This document shows positions 16,124-24,870 of a stretch of 64,000 nt of DNA, piece by piece. The notes beneath the pieces are model-generated. The model made no database searches. It saw only the letters and a list, made by a program, of their open reading frames with translations, and was not told where the DNA came from. Each line of letters opens with the position of its first letter. Position 1 is the first letter of the stretch. Made by a program: the position numbers and the translations under genes. Origin of the DNA: Duganella sp. BJB480 (lineage in GTDB: Bacteria; Pseudomonadota; Gammaproteobacteria; Burkholderiales; Burkholderiaceae_D); the NCBI GenBank assembly GCA_003416985.1, contig QVIN01000005.1, positions 186,001 to 250,000 on the forward strand. Reading direction: 5' to 3'.

Positions 16124-17050
16124 ATGGAAGTCCCCGCAAAACCCCCTAAACTGAGCGCCCCGATCGACCAGGTGCGCGTGCGCGCGCTGTTTGCCCACCC
16201 CGAGCGCGTCGCGCCGTCCGATTTCCTGCGCCGCGAAATCGCCTCGCGCATGTTCGACCGCCTGGAGCTGATCAAGCTCGCGCCCCAGCGCGTGCTGGAC
16301 GCCGGCTGCGGCGCCGGTGCCGATCTCGCACTATTGCAAAAATCTTATCCCGCCGCCCACATCGTCGGCATCGACGCGGCCGAGGCCATGGTGCGTGCCG
16401 CCCAGGGACCGGCGGCGAAATCCTCGTCGCTGAACCAGCTGCTGAGCAAGCTGCTGCCGGCCAAGACCGGCATCGACACGCTGTGCGGCGATTTCGCCGA
16501 ACTGCCGCTGGGCCCGCATTCGGTGGACCTGGTCTGGTCCAACCTGGCGCTGCACTGGCATCCGCAGCCGGACCGCGTGTTCGCCGAGTGGCGCCGCGTG
16601 CTGCGCGTGAACAGCCTGCTGATGTTCTCCTGCTTCGGTCCGGACACCTTCCGCGAGCTGCGCGCCGCCTTCGCCGAGGCCGACCTGGCGCCGCACGCGC
16701 TGCCCTTCGTCGACATGCACGATTTCGGCGACCAATTGGTGGAGGCGGGCTTTTCGACGCCGGTGCTGGACATGGAGGTCATCACCGTCACCTACGACAC
16801 GCCGCAGGCCCTGCTGGCCGACGTGCGCGCGCTGGGCGGCAACCCGCTGGGCACGCTGCGGCGCGGCCTGATGGGCAAACAGGCGTGGCGCCGCATGCTG
16901 GACACGCTGGAGAAAAACCGCCGCGCGGATGGCAAGCTGGGCCTGACTTTCGAGGTGATTTACGGCCACGCCTTCCGTCCGGCGCCCAAAACGACCTCCA
17001 AGGGCGAGGCCATCATCCGTTTCGATTTACCACGAAAGCCGCGCCAGTAG
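16124..17050 (+). CDS. bioC: BioC-like malonyl-ACP O-methyltransferase
   Basis: A 308-residue SAM-dependent class I methyltransferase. Motifs are VLDAGCGAGADLALL (SAM loop, about residues 49-63), GIDAAEAMV, the acidic CGDFAELPL, and VWSNLALHWHPQPDRVFAEWRRVLR near 138-160. The NLALHW and RR(V)L pattern is typical for BioC, which methylates malonyl-ACP to prime biotin synthesis through the fatty acid cycle. No other bio gene is in this window, so the pathway role rests on family similarity. The long insertion between motifs (SSSLNQLLSKLLPAKTG) is a betaproteobacterial feature. Confidence 0.85.
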   Translation: MEVPAKPPKLSAPIDQVRVRALFAHPERVAPSDFLRREIASRMFDRLELIKLAPQRVLDAGCGAGADLALLQKSYPAAHIVGIDAAEAMVRAAQGPAAKSSSLNQLLSKLLPAKTGIDTLCGDFAELPLGPHSVDLVWSNLALHWHPQPDRVFAEWRRVLRVNSLLMFSCFGPDTFRELRAAFAEADLAPHALPFVDMHDFGDQLVEAGFSTPVLDMEVITVTYDTPQALLADVRALGGNPLGTLRRGLMGKQAWRRMLDTLEKNRRADGKLGLTFEVIYGHAFRPAPKTTSKGEAIIRFDLPRKPRQ

Positions 17051-17448
17051 CGGGTTTGCGGGCGCACTGTGGCGCCCCGGGCTACGCCATAGTTGTGATT
17101 TGGATTATTTCTTGATGTGGATCGTTTTTGTTATATATAATCATTCACTAATTTTGCCAGCAGATCACGCCGCCAGCTATAAATCAGCAAACGGAGCGAC
17201 AGGCAGGCAAGGACGAGCACGAACGAGCAGTTGAATTAAGCAGAATCAGGCTTTCGCGTTGTCCCTGGGCAGTATCTGGGGATGAAGCGGCAAGCCTCAA
17301 GGTCCCGCCGGGGTCGCGTCGCGAAGAAATTTTCGGACGAGGCTGGCATGGGGCCTGAAGTTGTTTAAGGAGCGCGGCGCCGGTTCAGTTCACCGAAATC
17401 CGGAGTCGTTAAAAAAATATTTTAATTTCTTGGGTGGTTGGGGAAAAC
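17051..17448 (+). other. Non-coding region and leader upstream of ctaC
   Basis: Nearly 400 bases without a credible gene. The first 60 bases are AT-rich and hold a good sigma70-type promoter. The remaining 300 bases would form a long 5' leader of the ctaC operon. They contain several short G/C-rich complementary stretches (for example around 17300-17340) but no riboswitch or tRNA that I recognise, and no open frame with a ribosome site. Confidence 0.55.
17112..17141 (+). promoter_or_regulatory. Sigma70-type promoter for the ctaC oxidase operon
   Basis: TTGATG (17112-17117) and a perfect TATAAT (17136-17141) are separated by 18 bases, close to the ideal spacing. The surrounding sequence is much richer in A/T than the genome average of this window. 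Transcription would begin near 17148, giving about 300 bases of leader before the ctaC ATG. Confidence 0.7.
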
Positions 17449-18678
17449 ATGAAACATGCGAAGCGACTTCAATCGTTGATGCTCGGGCTGTCGGTAACGG
17501 CGGCAAGTATCCCAGCGTGGGCGGCTGACAAGGCGGCATCCGCGGCAGGTACCTACACTGCGGCGACCGGCGGCACCGGCGGCCCCGTCGCCGGCGAGCT
17601 CAATCTGCAACCTCCGGCGACCCAGATCGCATCCGAAATCTACAGCCTGCACACCTGGATGATGCTGGTCTGCCTGGTCATCTTCGTCGGCGTGTTCGGC
17701 GTGATGTTCTACTCCATCTTCAAGCACCGCAAGTCGCTGGGCCACAAGCCGGCCACCTTCCACGAATCGACCGCGGTTGAAATCGCCTGGACCGTCGTGC
17801 CCTTCCTGATCGTCATCGGCATGGCGCTGCCCGCCACCCGCACCGTGGTCGGCATGAAGGACACCTCCAACGCCGACATCACCATCAAGGTCACCGGCAT
17901 GCAGTGGAAGTGGGGCTACGATTACCTGAAGGGCGACGGCGAGGGCATTTCCTTCCTGTCCAACCTGTCGACCCCGCGCGCGCAAGTGGGCTCGCCCGGC
18001 TTCGAGCCGACCGAGAAACGCGGCGACAACTACCTGATGGAAGTCGACAATGAAGTCGTCGTTCCTGTCAATAAAAAAATCCGTCTGGTCACCACCGCCA
18101 ACGACGTGATCCACTCGTGGTCGATCCCGGCCTTCGGCGTCAAGCAGGACGCGATTCCCGGCTTCGTGCGCGACACCTGGTTCAAGGCCGAGCACACCGG
18201 CACCTATCGCGGCTACTGCTCCGAACTGTGCGGCAAGGAACACGCCTTCATGCCGATCGTGGTGCGCGTGGTCAATGACGACGAGTACAAGACCTGGGTC
18301 GACGGCAAGAAAAAAGAAATGGCCGCGCTGGCCGACGATCCGACCAAGACCTGGACCATCGACGAGCTGAAAACCAAGGGCGAGAAAGTCTACTCGACCA
18401 ACTGCGTGGCCTGCCACCAGGCCAACGGCAAGGGCGTGCCAGGCGCGTTCGCACCGCTGGACGGTTCGGAAGTGGTCAATGGTCCCAAGGCGGAACAGAT
18501 CAACGTTCTGCTGCATGGCAAGAAGACCGGCAAGTACGGCGCTTCGGAAATGCCGTCGTGGAAGCAACTGTCGGATACGGATATTGCGGCTGTCATCACC
18601 TACACCCGTAACAGCTGGTCGAACAAGGCCGCCGAAAACATCGTTCAACCAGCCGAAGTTGTGGCTGCACGTAAGTAA
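17449..18678 (+). CDS. ctaC: Cytochrome c oxidase subunit II with C-terminal cytochrome c domain
   Basis: The 409-residue protein has a signal peptide (cleavage after about AWA, residue 27), two membrane helices (about 70-95 and 110-130), the CuA domain (VTGMQWKWGYDY, DVIHSWSIPAFG, and the canonical ligand loop CSELCGKEHAFM near 255-266) and a fused cytochrome c domain with CVACHQ near 319 and a Met ligand candidate in ASEMPSW near 368. It takes electrons from cytochrome c or directly from bc1 in the periplasm. The ATG at 17449 has GGGG upstream; the GTG at 17434 is less likely. It is the first gene of the main oxidase operon. Confidence 0.95.
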   Translation: MKHAKRLQSLMLGLSVTAASIPAWAADKAASAAGTYTAATGGTGGPVAGELNLQPPATQIASEIYSLHTWMMLVCLVIFVGVFGVMFYSIFKHRKSLGHKPATFHESTAVEIAWTVVPFLIVIGMALPATRTVVGMKDTSNADITIKVTGMQWKWGYDYLKGDGEGISFLSNLSTPRAQVGSPGFEPTEKRGDNYLMEVDNEVVVPVNKKIRLVTTANDVIHSWSIPAFGVKQDAIPGFVRDTWFKAEHTGTYRGYCSELCGKEHAFMPIVVRVVNDDEYKTWVDGKKKEMAALADDPTKTWTIDELKTKGEKVYSTNCVACHQANGKGVPGAFAPLDGSEVVNGPKAEQINVLLHGKKTGKYGASEMPSWKQLSDTDIAAVITYTRNSWSNKAAENIVQPAEVVAARK

Positions 18679-18693
18679 TCAGGAGCGTTACAA

Positions 18694-20283
18694 ATGAGCA
18701 CAAGCACCTTGGATCACGCACACGATCACGATCACGCTCACGACCATCCCCATGGTCTGTCGCGCTGGTTGTTCGCCACCAATCACAAAGACATCGGTAC
18801 GCTGTACCTGTGGTTCTCCTTCATCATGCTGCTGTCCGGCGGCGTGCTGGCGCTGATGATCCGCACCGAGCTGTTCAAGCCGGGCCTGCAGTTCTTCCAG
18901 CCCGAGTTCTTCAACCAGCTCACCACCATGCACGGCCTGGTGATGGTGTTCGGCGCCATCATGCCGGCCTTCGTCGGCTTCGCCAACTGGATGATCCCGC
19001 TGCAGATCGGCGCGTCCGACATGGCCTTCGCCCGCATGAACAACTTCTCGTTCTGGCTGCTGCCACCGGCCGCCATCCTGCTGGCGACCTCGTTCCTGGT
19101 CCCCGGCGGCGCCACCGCGGCCGGCTGGACGCTGTATGCGCCGCTGTCGACCCAGATGGGCCCAGGCATGGACATGGCGATCTTTGCGATGCACCTGATG
19201 GGCGCCTCGTCGATCATGGGTTCGATCAACATCATCGTCACCATCCTCAACATGCGCGCTCCCGGCATGACCTTGATGAAAATGCCGATGTTCTGCTGGA
19301 CCTGGCTGATCACCGCCTACCTGCTGATCGCCGTGATGCCTGTGCTGGCCGGCGCCATCACCATGACGCTGACCGACCGCCACTTCGGCACCTCCTTCTT
19401 CAACGCCGCCGGCGGCGGCGACCCGGTCATGTACCAGCACATCTTCTGGTTCTTCGGCCACCCCGAGGTCTACATCATGATTCTGCCGGCCTTCGGCATC
19501 GTCTCGCAGATCCTGCCGGCCTTCGCCCGCAAGCAGCTGTTCGGCTACGCCTCGATGGTGTACGCCACCGCGTCGATCGCCATCCTGTCGTTCATCGTCT
19601 GGGCCCACCACATGTTCACCACCGGCATGCCGGTGACCTCGCAGCTGTTCTTCATGTACGCGACCATGCTGATCGCCGTGCCGACCGGCGTCAAAGTGTT
19701 CAACTGGATCGCCACCATGTGGAAGGGTTCGATGACCTTTGAAACCCCGATGCTGTTCGCCGTGGGCTTCATCTTCGTGTTCACCATCGGCGGCTTCACC
19801 GGCCTGATCCTGGCCGTGACCCCGATCGACATCCAGCTGCAGGACACCTACTACGTGGTGGCGCACTTCCACTATGTGCTGGTGGCCGGCTCGCTGTTCG
19901 CGCTGTTCGCAGGCTTCTACTACTGGTCGCCGAAGTGGACCGGCCACATGTACAACGAAGCGATGGGCAAGACCCACTTCTGGCTGTCGCTGATCACCTT
20001 CAACATCACCTTCTTCCCGATGCACTTCCTGGGCCTGGCAGGCATGCCGCGCCGCTACGCCGACTACTCGGCGCAGTTCACGGACTTCAACATGATCGCG
20101 TCCATCGGCGCCTTCGGTTTCGGCCTGTCGCAGGTGTTCTTCCTGTTCTTCGTGATCCTGCCGACCATCCGTGGCGGCAAGAAAGCCGAAGCCAAGCCAT
20201 GGGATGGCGCAGAGGGTCTGGAGTGGACCGTGCCGTCGCCGGCGCCGTTCCACACCTTCGAAACGCCACCGCAGTTCAAATGA
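18694..20283 (+). CDS. ctaD: Cytochrome c oxidase subunit I
   Basis: A 529-residue catalytic subunit with 12 helices. Ligand and channel motifs are TMHGLVM (heme a), [16 protein letters not shown] (CuB His, Tyr, Glu), [10 protein letters not shown] (CuB His pair), [10 protein letters not shown] (K-channel Lys) and [10 protein letters not shown] (heme a3/a). The N-terminus carries a His/Asp-rich tract (residues about 8-20, seven His) before the conserved [18 protein letters not shown]; such tracts are common in betaproteobacterial CtaD and could bind metal. It is the A1-type, aa3 oxidase. The stop overlaps the next small gene. Confidence 0.97.
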   Translation: MSTSTLDHAHDHDHAHDHPHGLSRWLFATNHKDIGTLYLWFSFIMLLSGGVLALMIRTELFKPGLQFFQPEFFNQLTTMHGLVMVFGAIMPAFVGFANWMIPLQIGASDMAFARMNNFSFWLLPPAAILLATSFLVPGGATAAGWTLYAPLSTQMGPGMDMAIFAMHLMGASSIMGSINIIVTILNMRAPGMTLMKMPMFCWTWLITAYLLIAVMPVLAGAITMTLTDRHFGTSFFNAAGGGDPVMYQHIFWFFGHPEVYIMILPAFGIVSQILPAFARKQLFGYASMVYATASIAILSFIVWAHHMFTTGMPVTSQLFFMYATMLIAVPTGVKVFNWIATMWKGSMTFETPMLFAVGFIFVFTIGGFTGLILAVTPIDIQLQDTYYVVAHFHYVLVAGSLFALFAGFYYWSPKWTGHMYNEAMGKTHFWLSLITFNITFFPMHFLGLAGMPRRYADYSAQFTDFNMIASIGAFGFGLSQVFFLFFVILPTIRGGKKAEAKPWDGAEGLEWTVPSPAPFHTFETPPQFK

Positions 20284-20393
20284 TCATGGGCGAACAGAAG
20301 AAGCCGAATAACGCAAGGACCGGCCTGCTGTTGGCCGGCGTGGCCCTGTTCTTTTTCCTGTCCGTGTTTGTCAAGCGGATGTGGCTGAGCTGA
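20280..20393 (+). CDS. Cytochrome oxidase small assembly protein
   Basis: A 37-residue single-helix membrane protein ([20 protein letters not shown], then KRMW). This tiny gene between ctaD and ctaG is a recognised feature of betaproteobacterial oxidase operons. Its ATG at 20280 overlaps the ctaD stop (ATGA), arguing for coupled translation; an in-frame ATG at 20286 would give 35 residues. It ends one base before the GTG start of ctaG. A role in oxidase assembly is inferred from family and position. Confidence 0.82.
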   Translation: MIMGEQKKPNNARTGLLLAGVALFFFLSVFVKRMWLS

Positions 20394-20394
20394 C

Positions 20395-20958
20395 GTGAGC
20401 GACGACCGGGAAACAGGCGGCTTGAACCGCACCTTGCTGGGCAAGCTGATCGTGGTGGCGGTGCTGATGTTCGGGTTCGCGTACGCGCTCAACCCGTTCT
20501 ACCGCCAGATCTGCGAGGCGTTGGGCATCAACGTGCTGACCCAGAAGGACGGCACGGTCAGCGTCGACGCCAACACGCAGATCGACAAGACGCGCAGCGT
20601 GACCATCGAGTTCGACGGCAACGCGCAGGGACCGTGGCGTTTCCGCCCCGTGACGCACAGCATGAGCGTGCATCCGGGCGAGCTGGCGACGGTGATGTAC
20701 GAGGTGGTCAACACCCAGAACCGCGAGGTCAGCGCGCAGGCCATCCCGAGCTACGCGCCGCAAAGCGCGATGCCGCATTTTAAGAAGGTCGAGTGTTTCT
20801 GCTTCAAGCAGCAGACCATGAAGCCGAACGAGGCGCGGCAGATGCCGGTGGTGTTCTTCATCGACCCGGCGTTGCCGAAGGACGTGAAGACCATCACGCT
20901 GTCGTACACCTTCTTCGAGGTGGGCGGTCTGGACAAAACCAAGACCGCGGCCAGGTAA
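20395..20958 (+). CDS. ctaG: Cytochrome c oxidase copper chaperone CtaG/Cox11
   Basis: The 187-residue Cox11-family protein delivers copper to the CuB site of subunit I. It has one N-terminal membrane helix (residues about 15-33), the NPFYRQICEALGIN motif just outside it with a conserved Cys, and the copper-binding ECFCF motif near residues 132-136, followed by MPVVFFIDP. It begins with GTG, one base after the preceding stop. Length is close to the family norm. Confidence 0.95.
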   Translation: MSDDRETGGLNRTLLGKLIVVAVLMFGFAYALNPFYRQICEALGINVLTQKDGTVSVDANTQIDKTRSVTIEFDGNAQGPWRFRPVTHSMSVHPGELATVMYEVVNTQNREVSAQAIPSYAPQSAMPHFKKVECFCFKQQTMKPNEARQMPVVFFIDPALPKDVKTITLSYTFFEVGGLDKTKTAAR

Positions 20959-20967
20959 GGGGGCGCC

Positions 20968-21171
20968 ATGGAAGAGAACAAGAAGCAAGCGTCGTTCATG
21001 TATTCGATGAAAGCGGTGTTCTGGTCGTTCTTCGGCCTGCGCCGCAAGAGCGATTTCGATACCGATTCGGCCAAGCTGAATCCGGTGCACATCATCATCG
21101 CGGCCTTGATCGGCGTGGCGTGTTTTATTGGACTGCTGATCACTATCGTTAAGGTTGTAGTTTCAAAATAA
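20968..21171 (+). CDS. DUF2970 small membrane protein
   Basis: A 67-residue protein with a basic cytosolic N-terminus including the DUF2970 pattern MKAVFWSFFGLRRKSDFD, then one membrane helix (HIIIAALIGVACFIGLLITIV). DUF2970 proteins are regularly encoded between ctaG and ctaE in betaproteobacteria; their function is unknown. It lies nine bases after ctaG with GGGG upstream and 16 bases before ctaE. Confidence 0.88.
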   Translation: MEENKKQASFMYSMKAVFWSFFGLRRKSDFDTDSAKLNPVHIIIAALIGVACFIGLLITIVKVVVSK

Positions 21172-21187
21172 ATTTAGGGAGATGAAG

Positions 21188-22048
21188 ATGAGTTCACAAA
21201 ACGCCGCGGCACCGTACTACTTCGTGCCTGGTCCATCCAAATGGCCGCTGCTGGCAGGCATGTCCCTGCTGACCACCATGATCGGCGCTTCGGCCTGGGT
21301 CAATGACTTGTCGTGGGGGCCGATCGTGAACTTCGTGGGTCTGGCCGCCATCATTTCGGTGCTGTATTTCTGGTTCGGCGACGCCATCAAGGAATCCGAG
21401 GCGGGCCAGTACGGCCAGCGCGTCGACCATTCCTACCGCTGGTCGATGGCCTGGTTCATCTTTTCGGAGGTGATGTTCTTCGGCGCCTTCTTCGGCGCGC
21501 TGTTCTACGCCCGTTCGATCTCGATGCCGTGGCTGGGCGACCTGGACCACAAATTCATCTGGCCGGACTTCGCCGCGCACTGGGGCAACACCGGTCCCGC
21601 CGGCACGGTGCAGGAATTCAAGACCATGGGTCCGTTCCCGATTCCGACCATCAACACCGCGCTGCTGCTGACCTCGGGCCTGACCTTGACCATCTCGCAC
21701 CACGCGCTGCGCGCCGGCCACCGTGCGCAGACCGCGTTCTGGCTGTTCGCCACCATCGCCCTGGGCGCGATCTTCATGGGCTTCCAGGCCTTTGAATACC
21801 ACCACGCGTACACCGAACTGAACCTGAAGCTGACCTCGGGCATCTACGGCTCGACCTTCTTCATGCTGACCGGATTCCACGGCTTCCACGTGACGATGGG
21901 CGCGATCATGCTGTCGGTGGTGCTGTACCGCGTGCTGCGCGGCCACTTCACGCCCGACCACCACTTCGCCTTCGAAGGCGCGGCCTGGTACTGGCACTTT
22001 GTGGACGTGGTCTGGCTGGGCCTGTACGTGGTCGTGTACTGGCTGTAA
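21188..22048 (+). CDS. ctaE: Cytochrome c oxidase subunit III
   Basis: A 286-residue, seven-helix subunit III. Motifs are RWSMAWFIFSEVMFFGAFFGALFYAR near residue 85, TINTALLLTSGLTLTISHHA near 155, FFMLTGFHGFHVTMG near 222 and the C-terminal AWYWHFVDVVWLGLYVVVYWL. AGGGAG at 21176-21181 is six bases before the ATG at 21188 but abuts the ATG at 21182, so 21188 is the better start. The main oxidase operon ends here at a terminator. Confidence 0.95.
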   Translation: MSSQNAAAPYYFVPGPSKWPLLAGMSLLTTMIGASAWVNDLSWGPIVNFVGLAAIISVLYFWFGDAIKESEAGQYGQRVDHSYRWSMAWFIFSEVMFFGAFFGALFYARSISMPWLGDLDHKFIWPDFAAHWGNTGPAGTVQEFKTMGPFPIPTINTALLLTSGLTLTISHHALRAGHRAQTAFWLFATIALGAIFMGFQAFEYHHAYTELNLKLTSGIYGSTFFMLTGFHGFHVTMGAIMLSVVLYRVLRGHFTPDHHFAFEGAAWYWHFVDVVWLGLYVVVYWL

Positions 22049-22060
22049 CGGGGCTATAAT

Positions 22061-22082
22061 GCCGCAGCGATGCCGCTGCGGC
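22061..22082 (+). other. Hairpin after ctaE
   Basis: A nine-base-pair perfect stem (GCCGCAGCG paired with CGCTGCGGC) with a four-base loop, 13 bases past the ctaE stop. It has no T run of its own and probably acts with the terminator that follows, or protects the mRNA 3' end. Confidence 0.5.
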
Positions 22083-22089
22083 GCTGAAG

Positions 22090-22128
22090 AAAAAGCCGCA
22101 TCGGGTCGACACCGGATGCGGCTTTTTT
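22090..22128 (+). terminator. Rho-independent terminator after ctaE
   Basis: A 12-base-pair stem (AAAAAGCCGCAT paired with ATGCGGCTTTTT, extended by one C-G pair) is followed by a T tract. It closes the ctaC-ctaE operon and, because the A/T flanks are symmetric, could also stop the convergent DUF2909 transcript. Confidence 0.88.
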
Positions 22129-22141
22129 ATTAGCTGCTTTG

Positions 22142-22345
22142 TTAGCTGCGTATGCCGGTGGGCTGGATGTAGCCCAGCTTGTACGCGACCAGCAGCGCGA
22201 TGAACAGCGCGATCGACAGGCCGACCCGCACCGCCAGCGCGCGCACGGTGTTGTTGCTCTTGCCCTTGTCGCGCATCAGGAAGAAGAACGCGGAAGCCAG
22301 GCTGCCGATGATCAGGATGAACGCGATGGCGACAGCAATTTTCAT
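22142..22345 (-). CDS. DUF2909 twin-transmembrane protein
   Basis: A 67-residue protein with two membrane helices (residues about 3-24 and 40-60) separated by a short basic loop (RDKGKSNNTVRALAVR). It matches the DUF2909/twin transmembrane family, found between ctaE and the SURF1 gene in many betaproteobacteria. It is transcribed opposite to the oxidase genes and divergently from SURF1. Function unknown; a role in oxidase assembly is suggested by conserved position only. Confidence 0.82.
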   Translation of the reverse strand: MKIAVAIAFILIIGSLASAFFFLMRDKGKSNNTVRALAVRVGLSIALFIALLVAYKLGYIQPTGIRS

Positions 22346-22385
22346 GGCGTGGCAGGGGGAGTGAATTGATGAAGGTTCCATTGTA

Positions 22386-23117
22386 ATGGGTATTGCGTTC
22401 CGTTTTAAACTGATCCCTTTCGTGGCGACCGTGCTGGTGGTCACGCTGGGCATCCAGCTGGGCAACTGGCAGGAGCGCCGTGCGGCGCAAAAGCTGGTGT
22501 TGCAGGCCAAGCTGGCCCAGGGCAACGCCAGCGCGCCCGTGGTGCTGGACGGCGCGCCGCTGGCCGCCGAGGCGGTGGAATTCCGCCGCGTGGCCGTCAC
22601 CGGCGAATTCGTCGCCAACTGGCCGCTGTACCTGGACAACCGCCCGTCGGCCGGCCGCTCCGGGTTTTATCTGCTGATGCCGTTTAAAATCGCGGGATCG
22701 GGCATGCACGTGCTGGTGGCGCGCGGCTGGCTGCCGCGCGACCCGGCCGACCGCGCCAAACTGCCGGCCTACGCCACGCCGTCCGGCCCCGTCACGCTGG
22801 AGGGCATGGCGCGCATCGACGCCGGCCACGTGATGGAGCTGGGCAAGGCGCCGCCGCTGACGCCCGGCATCATCGTGCAGAACGCCGATCCGCTGCAAGT
22901 GGCCAGGGACAGCGGCCTGACCATGCAGCCGTTCCTGATCGAGCAGGCCGGCCCGGCCAAGCCGGCCGGCGACGATACGCGCATGGTGCGCGACTGGCCG
23001 GCGCCGGCGCTGGGCGTGGAAAAACATCAGGGCTACGCCTTCCAGTGGTACGCACTGTCGGCGATGGCTGTTATCTTCTTTGTGGTGAACGGATTCAGAC
23101 GTGGAAAACAAAAGTAA
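22386..23117 (+). CDS. SURF1 family oxidase assembly protein
   Basis: A 243-residue SURF1/Shy1-type protein with a membrane helix at each end (about 9-28 and 218-238) and a periplasmic domain between. Motifs are LGIQLGNWQERRAAQK near residue 20, RRVAVTGEF near 66, VLVARGWLPRD near 108 and the C-terminal HQGYAFQWYALSAM. SURF1 delivers or protects heme A for subunit I. It overlaps the next gene by 17 bases. Confidence 0.93.
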   Translation: MGIAFRFKLIPFVATVLVVTLGIQLGNWQERRAAQKLVLQAKLAQGNASAPVVLDGAPLAAEAVEFRRVAVTGEFVANWPLYLDNRPSAGRSGFYLLMPFKIAGSGMHVLVARGWLPRDPADRAKLPAYATPSGPVTLEGMARIDAGHVMELGKAPPLTPGIIVQNADPLQVARDSGLTMQPFLIEQAGPAKPAGDDTRMVRDWPAPALGVEKHQGYAFQWYALSAMAVIFFVVNGFRRGKQK

Positions 23118-23718
23118 TCAAGGCCGTGGACGCTGGAAACTGTTGCTGGTGCTGGCCGTGTGCGCCGCGCCGCTGGTCGGGTCCTACCTGACGTATTACG
23201 TCATCAAGCCCAAGGGCGGCGTGACCAACTACGGCGCGCTGATCGACCCGCGCGAGCATCCCATCCCGGCCATGGCCAGCACCACGCTGGACGGCAAGCC
23301 GGCCACGCTGGAGAACTACAAGGGCAAGTGGATCATGCTCAAGGTCGGCCCGTCCGACTGCAAGCAGGATTGCCAGGACCAGCTGTTCGCCATGCGCCAG
23401 CTGCGCACCATGCAGGGCAAGGAGATGGAGCGCATCGAGCGCGTGTGGCTGATCACCGACGACCAGCCGCTCGACACGCTGCTCATGCGCGTCAACGACG
23501 GCACCCGCATGCTGCGCGCGCCGGCCGCCGTGGTCGAAAAATGGCTGCCGCTGGAGCAGGGCGCCGGCGACCGCGCGGCCGACCACGTCTACCTGATCGA
23601 CCCGCTGGGCAACCTGATGATGCGTTTCCCGAAGGGCGCCGTCTCCAGCGACACCGAGAAGGTCAAGAAGGTCCACAAGGACATCAGCAAGCTGCTCAAG
23701 GCTTCCGCGATAGGCTGA
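23101..23718 (+). CDS. Membrane-anchored thioredoxin-like, SCO-related protein
   Basis: The 205-residue protein has one N-terminal membrane helix (about 13-35) and a thioredoxin-like domain with Cys87 and Cys91 in SDCKQDC, the CxxxC spacing of SCO copper chaperones. The SCO histidine is not in its usual place; the only nearby candidate is His in RAADHVYLID, about three residues later than in classical SCO. It starts with GTG inside the SURF1 gene. Proteins of this type are conserved between SURF1 and ctaA in betaproteobacteria. A redox or copper role in CuA assembly is inferred. Confidence 0.75.
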   Translation: MENKSNQGRGRWKLLLVLAVCAAPLVGSYLTYYVIKPKGGVTNYGALIDPREHPIPAMASTTLDGKPATLENYKGKWIMLKVGPSDCKQDCQDQLFAMRQLRTMQGKEMERIERVWLITDDQPLDTLLMRVNDGTRMLRAPAAVVEKWLPLEQGAGDRAADHVYLIDPLGNLMMRFPKGAVSSDTEKVKKVHKDISKLLKASAIG

Positions 23719-23721
23719 CCC

Positions 23722-24870
23722 ATGCACCTGACTCTCGCCCAAATGGCCGTGACGGCCGTGCTGATCGCGCTGTTGCCGCTGTCGCTGGTGTGGACCTCGT
23801 CCGACGTCAACAAATACCGCAAGCTGGTCTGGGTGTGCGTCTTCATCACCTTCGACCTGATCGTGTTCGGCGCCTTCACGCGCCTGACCGACTCCGGCCT
23901 CGGCTGCCCGGACTGGCCGGGCTGCTACGGCGCCGCCAATCCCTTCCTGGCGCACGAGCAGATCACGGCGGCCGAGACGCTGCTGCCGACCGGCCCGGTG
24001 ACCGTGCTCAAGGCATGGATCGAGATGATCCACCGCTACCTGGCGATGACCATCGGCCTGCTGACCATGGCCCTGATGGCGCAGGCCTGGTACCGCTGGC
24101 TCAAGACGCGGCGCACCGAATACGCGCCGGCGCTGCCGACCGCGGCCTTCCTGTGCGTGTGCGTGCAGGGCGCGTTCGGCGCCTGGACCGTCACCTTGAA
24201 GCTGCAACCGGTGATCGTCACCATCCACCTGCTGCTGGGCATGAGCCTGCTGGCCTTGCTGGCCTGGTTCGGCGGCCGCCAGAACCAGCTGATCGCGCCG
24301 ACGCGCACGGTGACGGCCTCGCCGCCGGCGATGCGCAACATCCGCCTGCTGGCGGCCGCCTCGGCCGTGCTGCTGCTGGCGCAACTGGCGCTGGGCGGCT
24401 GGACCAGCACCAACTACGCCACGCTGGCCTGCACCGACTTCCCGCTGTGCGGCGGCAAGCTGGTGCCGGACATGGACTTCGAACACGGCTTCACCCTGTG
24501 GCGCGAGCTGGGCAAGACCGCCGCCGGCCACTACCTGCCGTTCTCCGCGCTGACGGCCATCCACTGGGTGCACCGCAACTTCGGCCTGCTGGTCGCGCTG
24601 GTGGCCGGCTACACGGCCTGGCGCGCGTGGGAGCACGCGGCGCTGCACAAGACCGCCCGCTACCTGGCGCTGACGCTGGGCGCGCAGATCGCCACCGGCA
24701 TCGCCACCATCTACCTGAGCTTCCCGCTGGCGATCGCGGTGCTGCACAACGCCGGTGCGGCGCTGCTGGTGCTTTTGCTGACCATGTTAAACTACAAGGC
24801 TAAGTACCAGTACGATCTTGCCAAAAAGGCAGTCTCTGGCGCAGCATCCCTGCACACTACGCATCGCTAA
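23722..24870 (+). CDS. ctaA: Heme A synthase (COX15/CtaA)
   Basis: A 382-residue, eight-helix membrane protein that oxidises the C8 methyl of heme O to make heme A. Motifs are [22 protein letters not shown] near residues 51-72, EMIHRYLAM near 102 and [11 protein letters not shown] near 277, providing the two pairs of heme-ligand histidines. Its TAA stop shares a base with the ATG of ctaB, so the two heme A genes are coupled. Length fits the proteobacterial type II family. Confidence 0.95.
   Translation: MHLTLAQMAVTAVLIALLPLSLVWTSSDVNKYRKLVWVCVFITFDLIVFGAFTRLTDSGLGCPDWPGCYGAANPFLAHEQITAAETLLPTGPVTVLKAWIEMIHRYLAMTIGLLTMALMAQAWYRWLKTRRTEYAPALPTAAFLCVCVQGAFGAWTVTLKLQPVIVTIHLLLGMSLLALLAWFGGRQNQLIAPTRTVTASPPAMRNIRLLAAASAVLLLAQLALGGWTSTNYATLACTDFPLCGGKLVPDMDFEHGFTLWRELGKTAAGHYLPFSALTAIHWVHRNFGLLVALVAGYTAWRAWEHAALHKTARYLALTLGAQIATGIATIYLSFPLAIAVLHNAGAALLVLLLTMLNYKAKYQYDLAKKAVSGAASLHTTHR

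Noticed and set aside
18694..18760. His-rich N-terminus of CtaD as a novel metal-binding domain
   Set aside because: Similar His/Asp tracts are common at the start of betaproteobacterial CtaD proteins, so it is not unusual.
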